DNA from: Owenia fusiformis
Lineage: Eukaryota; Annelida; Polychaeta; Sabellida; Oweniidae
DNA: 64,000 nucleotides
Assembly: GCA_903813345.2 (NCBI GenBank)
Contig: CAIIXF020000006.1
Span: 10,172,348 to 10,236,347, forward strand
Direction of reading: 5' to 3'
Shown: positions 23,606 through 36,000 of the stretch, piece after piece
Layout: each line of letters begins with the position of its first letter
How positions within the stretch are numbered: position 1 is the stretch's first letter
Position numbers and translations under genes: made by a program
Notes under the pieces: generated by a model
Told to the model about the DNA's origin: nothing
The model's input: the letters and a program-made list of their open reading frames with translations, nothing else
Database searches by the model: none

Positions 23606-25876
23606 TCCCTGACCTCTGGAACTGAGATAATTATCTGGAAACGGTCTGAATATTATTAAAAGTATGGTACCTCATCATATAGGACCATGGGCTTTTAAGT
23701 GGCTCTATCACATAAGTAAATATTGATGATGTATACTAATGGCAGAACCTTATTTTGCAATCACTAAAGATGTGATCCATTGGCTTATTTGTAGTTTACA
23801 GGTTAAACATTGTTGGTCATAAAGTGGCGGAAACATCCATCAAATGGACCAGGACTTCTATTTTGCAACTAAAAGACCTGGTCCATTCGATGGATAATGA
23901 AAGATAATCCAGATTATCAGATTATCCAAATGTTTCAAAGCCATTCTATTATGATCTCACAGTTCTGCACAAATAGAGAGATAAAGTTTTCATATTATAT
24001 TATAGCTGATCTAGTATATGCTTAGGGTTTTTAAATAGCATAATATCTGAAACAAAGTCAGATAATGTTAAAGTAGAAAATGTCAACAATTTTATTGTGT
24101 AATAATATTTGATTAGATATACAGTATAACTAGAATTTATGTTCTAAAAAGATCAGACTGTGGGCCTCTGTCAAAATGTATTCAAGTCATGCACCCTATT
24201 TTATAGGCTGCTCTCAGATGCTTTTTAAAAGTCAATTTTTTTATGTTTTTCACAATTTTTATGTCATCCCTAAGATGTTGTTATGACATTGTTATAGCTA
24301 AAGTCATCATTTTCTTGATCTTCAATTTTAACTTAGTCAAACTGTCAACTAGTATTTCAGTTTTCAAAAATTATATTTTTTATGAGAAATTGTGCAATTC
24401 CTTTTTGGAACATATGAGGAGGCCAAGAAGGCATGAGCCTAAAATTTTAATTTTGAATGTTAATTTTTTGCTCACATGTCTATAATGAGCTATTGTTATC
24501 GCCCACTTGTCTGTCTGTCCGTCCAATTAAAATGGTTTCACTTCTAAAATGTATCTATATAAGGTTGTTTCAAAATGGCAGCCATTTTTCTTGTGAAAAA
24601 TCAGGTTTCCTGGTATTTTTTGGTCATAACTCACCAAATGTTTCACCAATTTGCTTGAAATTGTACAAGTACATGTACCTTAATTAATAGGTTATCAATA
24701 ACACCTACAAGTTTTGGCAAAATAAGTCAGATAGACGAATGGCCACCATTTTTATTGCGGAAAAATCAGATTTCAGCTTGTTTTTGGACATAAATCTACA
24801 AGTATTCCATCAATTTCCCTGGAATTGTACTCAAATATTCAAAATGCCCTTCTATTGCGAAAAAGTCAGGGTTTCAGCTCTTTTTTGGTAAGCTCCAAAA
24901 GTATTTGGCCGCTGCTTTTATTGTGGAGAAATGAGGTTTTCAGCTCCTTTTTGGTCATAATTAAACAAGTATTCCATCACTTGAATTGTACAGCTAAATA
25001 TTCTTAGCTCCTACTGTTAAACATGCATATACATGTATTGAAATCTTCCCATGTGAGCCCAGTACCCATGGTACTATTTTTAAATTTATTATTGTACTTA
25101 AATAAATGCTTATTTTACTTATTTGTAATTTTTACCAAAAATAATTTTTTATGACCATGTAAATAAATCAAAAAATAAAATCTACATTTTGTTAGTTTTA
25201 TTTTTTATATTGCTCATTTACAAGAGGTTATTCTGTAGATTCATTACAAATAAGTGAAAACACCAATGTGAATACAGCAAATATTAGTTTTAGAAAGGGG
25301 AATAAAAACAGAGGCAGCCTTTGATGAAACTATTTCCATTGAACATTTCAAGTGAAGTGTACATATTGCTATACTGAAATCTCAATTGATCAGGATATTA
25401 TGTCAATATTCAGCTGATTGTGATTCCATTGTTGGATTATTCATTGTAACGCCATTGAGCATTGTTAGACTTAACACCAACTATGGGATTTACATTGAAT
25501 TGTTGAAAAGTGTGGGGGTGGACCATTCAAAATATTTGGTAAGTTTTAAGCTAAGTGCCACTGCTGGCTTAGACAAGATATCATGATTTATAGAACTTTT
25601 TGCAACATTTTAATTGAAATATTTATTATGAAGCATTAATTAAAACATTTTGTAAAATAAAATTGGAGAAGTTCAGCTAAATGTCAAATCAAAAAGCACC
25701 CAACTACGAGTATATGGTTCAGCCCTGCCTAAAATCACTAAGTGGGGTTGCTAAGTCTCAGTTGAAAACTGAAGATCATTTATTTAGTTGACTATTCACC
25801 ACTGTAGACTAAGAGTTTCAGTTTATCTGGTGTTCTCGATAGCAACAACTGTTAATATATAGAACAATATTTGAAA
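23606..25876. other. MFSD1 3' UTR region and intergenic tandem repeats
   Basis: The first few hundred bases after the stop are probably 3' UTR. About 24480-25010 is a degenerate tandem array with units near 130 bp; each has a form of AAAATGGC..CCATTTTTATT, then AAATCAGGTTTCAGCT and TTTTTGGTCATAA. No supported gene. Confidence 0.6.
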
Positions 25877-27909
25877 ATGTCTCAGATTAAGAGAGATAGA
25901 TTTGGAGGTACGTAATATTATTTTACACAAAAAGTGAAGATTTTTATATTATAGTGTGATATGGACAATATTATTTGTATAATTTTACACTCAATAAAGC
26001 AAATCTAGTTTAAAATCTCAAATGGGGAGATATTGGTGTATTAATTGTTAAACACTATTTTTGCTGTTTTGATAATAATGCTTCAGAAGTCAACTGTAGT
26101 GGCAATTTTAGATGAATGGATTTAATGTGAAAAACAATAATCTACCAACCTATATGGAAAAATTAAAAGTTCTGTGACAGTTTTGAGGTTTACCATTCAT
26201 CAACTCCAATCATACATTTCAATTAATAAAAAATCAGACATCATAATAATCTATTACCTTAATAATATCGTTTAACTACAATATATGCCTCAATACAAAA
26301 CAGGCTAAAATTGAATAAATTTTAAAAGTTGATTGTGGTGTGTGGACATAAAACAATGATTGCGTTGACTGTTATCAATGTTTTGTTGAATCAGTATTTA
26401 CATTTACATGTACTTCTATTCAATAGTCTTGTTGTTATCTACATCATTGTTATTATTCGCTTGTATATCATAATTGTGTCAACACTTTTATCAACAATTA
26501 TTGAATGCTTAATGACTGAATTGCAATGACTTATTTGGTTATATTTCTATTTGAAAATGAAGTGTGAAACACCTCATTAGCAGCAATGGAAAATTAACTG
26601 AACAGCTCAAATTATATTTTGTTTTTAGTTTCATTTCCGTGATAGACCATCAGTTCTAATTTGAACTTAATTTCTTGCTCTGCAGATGTTGCCTAAGTAA
26701 CTGTATAATGCAAACTTTTAGAAACTATATCCAATCGGCAATACTCTCCACGTTTAATTAGTACATTTGTAAAAGTACAATATTACAACTACAATACAAT
26801 ACATATACAATAAATACAAATGTTATACAATTTATATACTGTTTATACAATATATACAAATGTGGTACAATACATATATAATATATACAGATGCAGTACA
26901 ATACATATACAACATGTACATATGCATTACAATACATATACAATATGTACATATGCAGTACAATACATATACAATATGTACATATGCAGTACAGACCTGG
27001 ATCCTACATCACCCACACCAGTTTATTTCTTCCTCATTTTCCAGATCCAATATAATATAAGCGTTTAATTAGGCTATCCTGGTATTAATATCTTATCAAA
27101 TAATTTCAACTGAAAATTAATTTTCAGGTCCATTCTGGAACCAAGGCATCATGGTAGCAGCGGCTGGAGGCCGAGTAGATATGTGTGGACACCAGATTGG
27201 GGATAGCCGATTAATGAGCACAATTCATAATATTTCACAGTACTTTGGCAAGAAGGTGATCATCAAGGGAGGCACCCGAGTGTTTGGAGTGAGCGAATAT
27301 TCAAAACCAGTAAGTACTTCAAACTGTAACACTTAATAATGAAAATGTAAAAGCAGCTACCCTATTGGTCAGATTGTATTGTTCAGTAAGTTTTTGAAAG
27401 TAACTCTCATTGAATACCTCTATAACTAAAAAAATCTGGTGAAACAATCAACTTATTCATTAGTGATTAGTCAAATGGGTTGCTCGTGAAAACCTTATGC
27501 AATGTATGTATCTATTTTCAAAATCTCAACACATAATTATTATTAATATCGTTTATAAGAAAATGAGTATTCACTTATCGGGGATCTAGAAAAGCCAATG
27601 ATTTTAAAAAGCACTTTTGAAAAAGTTTGTCTCATTCATATTTTAAAAGTGTTGTTATTTTTTCAGCACATGGTAGGCAGAGCTGCAGATCTATGGATAG
27701 ATGGCGAGACTAGAGGAGATCACGTTATGCATTTATTAAAATCCAATGCTGTTATACCTAACACTGACTATACTGTGATATACCATGGTAGGGGTACATG
27801 CCCAAATGGTAGACACATACACATCTCTAGAAATGGAGACAACAGAGCAACACAGTGGATTATTGAGCCATCAGGTGGAAATGATAGCTGTAGGTACAGC
27901 TGTAAATAA
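25877..27909 (+). CDS. small peptidase M15/hedgehog-fold-like protein
   Basis: Three exons: 25877-25907, 27128-27309, 27667-27909, phases continuous, 151 residues, no signal peptide, so probably cytosolic. The signature is HMVGRAAD (residues 72-79), the HxxGxAxD zinc motif of D-Ala-D-Ala peptidases and related hedgehog-fold proteins, followed by RHIHI (residues 120-124), which fits the second HxH zinc ligand. The order and spacing (about 40 residues) fit the M15 type. Upstream GRVDMCGHQIGDSRLMSTI is well formed but not recognised. The usual acidic residue before the second histidine motif is not obvious (CPNGRHIHI), so catalysis is uncertain. Possible poly(A) signals AATAAA are at 28967 and 28999. 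Function is not known to me; a role in peptide cleavage is inference only. Confidence 0.72.
26760..26995. repeat. AT-rich minisatellite in intron 1 of the M15-like gene
   Basis: Units of about 27-30 bp with TACAATACATATACAATATG and GTACATATGCAG, five to seven degenerate copies. The open frames across it on both strands are repeat artefacts. Confidence 0.85.
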
Positions 27910-30083
27910 CAATGTCAGAGCAAGGACACTCACATCTGAGTGAAAATGAATGCGGATCTCATTGGAATCCAGAGCTGCACATTATATATGAAGGTATTGC
28001 ACCAAATTGTAGCATCATAGTTAGGTTTTAGGGTTAGGTTATATAAGTGTAATATTTATGGGACAATAGAGTTCAGTATTATGGTGTTACAAGATTTTAA
28101 ACTACAATGTATGTTGCAATTGGTTAAATCACATCTGGGACCAGTTGTTACACCAATTTATACCAATGAATCACATAGTGTGGACTTTATGATGACGATG
28201 AATACTAGCAGTAGTATATCATTTCTGAGAGAATTTTGTAGGATTGGCACTTTCAAAATTCTATGAAAGAGCTATGTGTTTCTTGATCAATTCTAGTTTT
28301 TATGAGAGTCTATAATGGACAATGTTAGTCATTTACAAAAGGTATTCAGTAAAATTGATGTTTACTCCAATAAAAGTATTACTTGTGTAAATCTATAAAT
28401 GAGCTTGATATCTGCATTTCAGATGAAACAGTATTATTTGTCGTATTTTAAAGAATTTGATACCTTATGTAGTTCAAATGTACCTTTATGTCAGTATGCC
28501 ACCCTTTTATAAAGGCGGATCAATTATAATTGTATGGAGCAGTATTATTCACAAATATCAATCCTGATATCAGGTCTTATTGCAATGAATTGTAAAATGA
28601 CAATTGATTAAACTTTGGAGAATCAAAGGATTAAAGGCTGTCAATTCAGCATCAACAAAGGTTTATTGGAGAATATTTTCACATTATGATCAATGAAATT
28701 CACTTTACATCTATTGGTTTGGAGGATGTGACTTCACAAGGTCAATTTTACATATTAGGATATAAAGTATATGACAAGCCCATATCATGGCATCTTTCAA
28801 TAAGTCTACATTGTTCCAGCTCATTTCTTCAGAAAAATTATTCTATGAATTGTTAATACCTTGTTGCTTTACATCTTCCAAAATGTGAAATATTTCAGAT
28901 CATGTATACTTTCAGACTTTCACACAGCTTTGATATAAGTATTATTCAAGTTTTCTAGCTATGAAAAATAAATGTACAAAAGATGTATATTTTTATGAAA
29001 TAAAACTTGTATATTATGTATTATTGCAATATAAAATACCGTCTTTGTCTAATGAGGTACATAAATGAGACTTATGTTACAAATGACTATTTACACCTAT
29101 ATACATTATAATACTAAATGACCAATTAGTACTCATATCACACAACCAAAAAACAATTTCTCAAACATTTAATTAAAAATTAAAACAGAGATAAATATAT
29201 AAATAAAACTAAAATATCAGCAAAATGAGTTCTACAAAATTTAAATTCTTAAGATTGAAAAATAATACTTGAAACTCACAAATTATTTCATTGTATTTTT
29301 ACTAGAAATATAAAAATGCCCTACACAAAATCTTGATTGAAAATCTATGCGCTACAACAAAAACATACAGATATAATAACATATTCAAGTCAAAATACAC
29401 TATAATACTACTAGAGATATATAAAACACAGTATACAGTAAAACCTGTGTTTATGGAACATCTTTGGTTTGTGCATATGTTCTTTTAAGAGCTTCATTTA
29501 ACATGGATCATAAATCTTAGAAGTGTTCCACTTTACTTGACAGTTTTTACTGTACACATTAGGTTATAATTTGAAATATACAATGATATACAAACATGCT
29601 GTTATGATTGTGAATGTATGTAGACTGAAGGACATGGATTATGATGTTCATATGATTGCATAAAATTGTCTACAATGATCACATATCACTAAGAAATCAT
29701 CAAATTAAAAATAACGAAATAAATGAAGACATCATTTTCAAAACTAGATTGTAAAGCTAAAATAATTTCCATATTGGATTTACATGATCAAAATTGAAAG
29801 ACTGCATTTTGACGAGATAATTTAAAAAAAGTATTTGTCATTGGCACTTTAAAAGATATGTTCTCTTTCAATTAATAATACACCATGGACTTCTTTTTTA
29901 AATGTCATTTTTTCTTCAGCATTCTTGAACCCATTTACCCCATATGTTTTGAAACAATGGTATTTAAAATTGTCACTGTATCTCACTGTATACTTTCAGT
30001 TAGTAACATTCATTAAGAAAAAATACAGTTTTGTTCTTGTTCCCCCAGAATAACATACACCCAATATGAGTATTGTATCTTCA
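27910..30083. other. 3' UTRs and intergenic, AT-rich
   Basis: Probably the 3' UTR of the M15-like gene up to about 29020 (AATAAA at 28967 and 28999) and of PAXIP1 (minus) just before 30084. About 29434-29575 holds a small inverted-repeat element with ends CAGTAAAACCTGTG and a complement near CAGTTTTTACTGTA; a relative lies at about 59060-59240. No gene seen. Confidence 0.5.
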
Positions 30084-33000
30084 CTAGGTTTTCACAGTGT
30101 CTGTTGTTTTCTTAGCAAAATGTACACGGAATACTTCATATTCTATCTTTTGTCGGATGATTCCTGTCAAGACAAACTCTGCATTGAAGACAGCTGGAAA
30201 AATAAATAAATATTAACAGAATTTTAATTTTCAATTAATTTTCAGACCCGAATCTGTGAGAATGACAACCAAAAGGTGGCATGATTTACTGAATTGGCCA
30301 ATAATGCAAAACACAATCATAATCCAATGAAAGAGTATTAAATAGACCCTAATCCACCATCATCATGTTAAACTACTCTCTGATGGCCAGAAACGATTTT
30401 ACTTCTTATTCTTATATAATAAGACCTTTGTACAAATAAGCTAAGCATTTATGGTCTTTTAAAAGAGTTTGAATATAAAATGATCATCGTCAGTTACACG
30501 CATTTCAACAATAAAAATGTACTTACGGACTTTCTTCTGGAAGAGGTCTCTGCACAGATGTAGATCATTCTCACAAGTGATTACAATGAACACTGGCTCT
30601 CCTTTACTGTTCTTTTGTCCCTGGACAACCTTGGCCCTGGGTCGACGTGGCACAACCAAACCTCCTGCATTCTCAATCATCTCCTTAAGGGGTGCCACAC
30701 CTGGCATGACTGAGGGGGTGAGGTAGAATGTCATGTCCTGCGTGATGAAGGAAGATGCATATAGATAAGGAGAAAATGCATAAGATGCATAAGAAATGCA
30801 TTGCAGAAATCACAGTTCACACATTTATTGAGGGAATTATATGTTACTTTCTTCATTTCTTCAAGAATAACTTCATAATATTAGTATTATCAAACAATTT
30901 AATATTATACAAGTTATGTATCATATATATAAAATATAATTGAATTCTCTCATTAAAATGAAGCAGTAAATATACAGCAGAATAAGATAACAGGTAATAT
31001 GAAGCCTATGTTTCTATAATGTGGGAGATCATTGCTTACTTTAAATAGAGGTTTCTGTTTTGCACGTTTCAGCGCATCAGCTATATCAAACTTCAGGTCC
31101 TGCTCCACCTTAGCATCTTTCAAGACGAAGTTGGATTCATCTGAAAAATAAGCCATCTTAAACAACTGCATCCTCATAAGCAGGTATCCAGAATCCATAC
31201 CTCCTTCTTCCCCCTGCTATAACCAATTTGGAGGCAAATCCTTTTTTCCGTTGAGAAGATTTTATCTATCTATATTTGCATTACATAATGTTAATACATT
31301 AACAAACCCGAGATGAACTGGACAAAAATTGGAAATCGATTTTGATGTAATGTGTTCTTTATAGAAAAGTTGGCAACAAGAGCAAAAAATTGATAGTATG
31401 TTACTGCCATATTTCAGAAAATCAATAAATTGTTATTTATTCTTTACAACTATATGCTTAAGAGTCTCTAAAAGTGCAAGAAATGTATATCTATTTTGTG
31501 CTATGTTTGGACAATAGAAGAATAAATGTTTGAGTGTATCAGCAACACTGCAAGAACAGTTGGGTTTTTCAATATAAGTAAAGTTGTGGCCGTATAATTG
31601 AGCCTTTGTGAGCAGGTCAACTCTGAATCATCTCTTGATAAAAAATCGGAGATTTCAGAGATTCATGAATGATTCTCATAAAATAAACAGACAAGGCATT
31701 ACCAAGACAAAATGTAATGATGTTCTTACCAATAAACCTATCTGCACTGAATGACTCATTGATCCACTCTGAGGTGACGAGATGGCGGCATATAGGCATG
31801 GCAGTTAGGAACTTAATGGTACGGCTGACCTGATTGGTTACTAGATGTGAACACTGCTTGGCTGTCGTCACAATAGTACCACCTAGAGACTCGACTCTCT
31901 GAAAAAGAAACCTCTGTGTATATAATGTTCCTCATTGGTTGGACATGGATCACATAACTACACATAACACGTGACAGCTTCTGTAAGATAAGCATGTATG
32001 TATGAGATAATAAGAAATGAGTTGAAATGCAGCATGACATTACAAATAACAGGTATTTGATTATCAGAAGAGAACATGCAGATTTAATAACTAACTTAGG
32101 CTTACCCTTTCTAGTTCTGCAACCTTTCTCTTAGAGACCCCTGTGATGAGCACCTTTGGACTAGATGTACCTGTGTTGGGAAGACCACCTTCAAGTCTAG
32201 ATACAACAGAGAAAATAAATAAATAAAATAGAACAAAAGAGTAGTGTCATAATATAACAAACAATGCATTAACATACAAAATGTCACAACCTGCCATTTG
32301 TTACAGATGCCGTAATTTTTACAGGTGCTTTGTTACAGACACCAAACCCTGAAAACTGTTCAAAAATAAGTTTGATACTATAACACTTCTGGTGATGACA
32401 TAAACATATACAAAGATATTTTGACCAATTTTCACCATTTTTAAGTTGGCATCGGTAAAATGTTTTGCTTAAATTGACTTACTTGAGTTTCTTGGCTACA
32501 GGTTGGTGGTGTGTTTCCTCAGCCTTTCTCTTTCCTTGTTGTTGTTTCATTATGGCACTGGGACTGAGTTTCTGCAAAATATATACAAATACTTTTCTAT
32601 GCTTTGTTCAAGCTAGTTTTCTTCTCATGCATGCTGCAATTGTTCTCAAATAGACATATTAGTATTGTTTTTAAATCGGGGATGGGACTTTTTACATCTT
32701 ACTCTCAATTTTTATTCATTTTAGAGAAAAAGACAAGAGAATAATCTAAACATTGCATTCAACTGCAAATAAAATCTGAAAAAAATTATATTGCAGTATA
32801 TTTGTATTTTGGAAATATAGGGTTGCTACCATCAACAATTTAAACTTTTATTTGTCAGTGGGTGAAAAAGATAAATTTTTATATCATTTAGAAGTGACAA
32901 AAGAATGTGGCCTAAACATACCTTCCATGCATCTCTAGGTATCTTAAGGGGTACCCTCCAACCTTCTGAAAACAGGAAACATGCCTTTGTGAATGTATGT

Positions 33001-36000
33001 TCATTTCAAGTTTTAATTTTGTTAAATACATGTTCTTGTTATATTCCGAACTTCAAATAAAGTCCAGGGAAAATTGAAGCTAAAAATGTAATAGGTACAT
33101 GTATGAAGAAACTGGATTAAAAATTACAACATGGAATTAGGAAAATGGACAGCCAAACAAAATATCACAAAACTCCTCGTTTGCATTTAATATAGAGTGG
33201 AATTCGCATTGTGTAAAGTCAGACCAAAATGACAAGATAAGCAAGTGTAAAATCTTTGACCTAGTACCTAATAGGTGAGCAACTCTCCAGGGCTCTTGGA
33301 TCCTAAATGCATCATGCAAGTTAAATTGTTGGTACTTGGGTGCAACGGGTAATTTCAAGGCATCTAATTGGTTAAACATCAGGTCATTTAGCCATTGTAC
33401 ATTCACTATAGGGATCTTCCATTCTCTGGCCTTTTCATATTTCACTCCTTCCAGTCTGAAATATAATTAGAAAATTATTGAAATCTCAGATCAATCCATT
33501 AAACCATGTGCTAGTTTTTAGCATTACATGTACTTAACATTCAGAGTTGCATATTTTTGTTATAGAATGATATTAATACAAGGACAACTCAAGATATCAG
33601 CTAGTTACACACAAATGCATAACTAAATATTAATTCATTTTTCATTTGCATCAATATTACCAAGAAGTAGTGACATATTGTTATAGCCACTTGTATTGTG
33701 ACTAGCATTTGACATAAGGCATTGGAACCTATTTTCAGATGATGGCAGTTTGTTGTTAATGCTTTGTCTTACAATCTGGCTTCCTTATACTTAACCATGG
33801 TTTCAAGTGAGAAAAATAAGATGATGCAAATTCTAACCTTTTTGATATAAGTACAGTGTTTTCTCTTGTAAGGTAACCTGTGTACTTGGCTCCTATGATA
33901 GATATCATATGTTTGATCCTAGTTCTCTCTTCACCTTCAAAGTTGGTCAAGCTTATTACCTGTGAACAATAAACAGAACCATGTAGTATATTTACTGTGT
34001 ATGCAATGGCTCTTCAACTTCAAAGATGTTTCAAGAAAGTCATATTTTTAATCACAACTAAAATCATGAATAATCACATTAATATATGAATGTAGATTTT
34101 TTAAAATGTGAAATTAATTTCTACTTTGAACGAGGCATAGTCTATATATTAATATGAAATAAAAAATAATTCTGTTGATCATTTAAGAGCAGACCTGCCA
34201 TTTCCACATTTTCTTTTGGGTTCCTTACCTGGTTTCCACATGGCTTGCTACATACATCATGTGGTGTAGGAAAATGTAAGGCAAAACCTGGAGGTCCCAT
34301 ACGTTTCACCTGTAGGCAATCATTCAACCAGTGAGCTGATACAACCCTCTTTTGGTCTTTCACAGCCTGGAAATAAAATAAAATAAAATCAACCAAAACT
34401 GCCCGAAATTTTTTGTGGCCATTTTGAAATTACATTTTTGGTTATTCTCTATCAGAGGAGATCAAGACTCTAATATGAACATTTAGATCAGCATTTCTAT
34501 TATCCTTCTGCAAAGATTGGCAATATGCCTAAGTTCCACATATTGTACTCAATGATGAAAAAAAAGATTTTTTGAACTAGTGTCTATTTGGTGAACAAGA
34601 TCATTCCAAAGGATCCAAAATGTGCAACTTTAAATTTAGCCAGCACACTTAGAAACTGAGCAGTTCTAGATTTCATTACTAAAACCATCCATGCAAATTT
34701 CAAATCAATCCATCGAGCCATTTTTGGAAGTATATTTTTAAAGAAAATATTTCTAAAAATACGAACCACTTTGAATATGTCACTGGTCTGATTGTCACAC
34801 AACACATGTGTTATTCTGTGAGAATATGTCGTGTCCACCTCACCCCCATGCTGCTGGATTACTTTACGCCATGTCGTGATCATGTCAGGCTCGAGTAACT
34901 TCTGGTAGTCAGTAATATAGAACACGCAGCCAAGGAGGCACAAATCTGCAGGCACTATGGAATACAAAAAACCAAATTTTGGTTAAAGTATGACACAATA
35001 ATGGGATATTAGAAATGCGAAATCACACACATCCTCCAAATGCAGGGCTCAAGACATCATTCAATGTTGAAGGAAGGAACAAAATAAATGATGTCAGTAG
35101 TCCTGCATTTGGAGGAAGAATTACACATTATTTTTTTCACATGCAAACATTTTTCCTTAATAAAGTACATATACCTGTACTGTATACAGAGTTGTAATGA
35201 TTATTGATAGATTTCTTAAAAGGAAGTCACATACCTGCTTCACTGGGATCATGGCCATAGTAAAGAGGCTCAGGAGGACCCCTGATGGCAGGTGCATGTA
35301 GGGGGTGAGGGCTAGATCCTCTACCCCGGGGAGACCCACTTCGGCCCATTTGATTCAGAATCTGGTTGATCTGCAAGACGACAGAAATTTAATTGATTTT
35401 AGTTTTTAACAACAATGAGTTTAACACTTTATTATTTTTTTACTTATTCAATTCAATTCACTTTATTTCAAATGTTTCAGGTACAGTATTTTACATTGAC
35501 ATGAAAAGACACTGTCTTTTGTCATAAATTAATTATAATTTGATCCTACCTTCTGGCTACTTTGTCTGGGAGGAGTGTTGGGTCTGTGCCTTCCTGGGGA
35601 CCCAGGGTGTCTCCCTGGGGAACCTGGTTGTCGACCTGTGGGGGTTAAATTGGGGGCCATTCCTGACCCACTGTTGGTTATGTTCCTGAGGGTGCCTCTA
35701 GGTGACTGTGCTCTCTCCCCTATATGGGGAGGCCCATGAGGGGTCGATACCCCCAATCCCATACTCTCCATACTTGGCATTCCTGAGGGTGACATTCCAG
35801 GAGGGATTGAGGGTGAAATCCCTGGGACAAGTGGTGCACCTGGGGGTGGCGCTAGGGGTATCATACTCCTAGGTTGAGGTATTGGCATCTCTGGGGTCTC
35901 TGATATTTTACCCGCATGGATTCTATTGTTTACAAGTTTAGCCAGTGCTTCTTTTGCAGTAGGAGTATCTGGGCCTCCAGGGTACATAAATCCCCCTGGG

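Noticed and set aside
26758-27068. Tyr/Ile/Cys-rich ORFs on both strands
   Set aside because: Translation of an AT minisatellite inside an intron of the M15-like gene.
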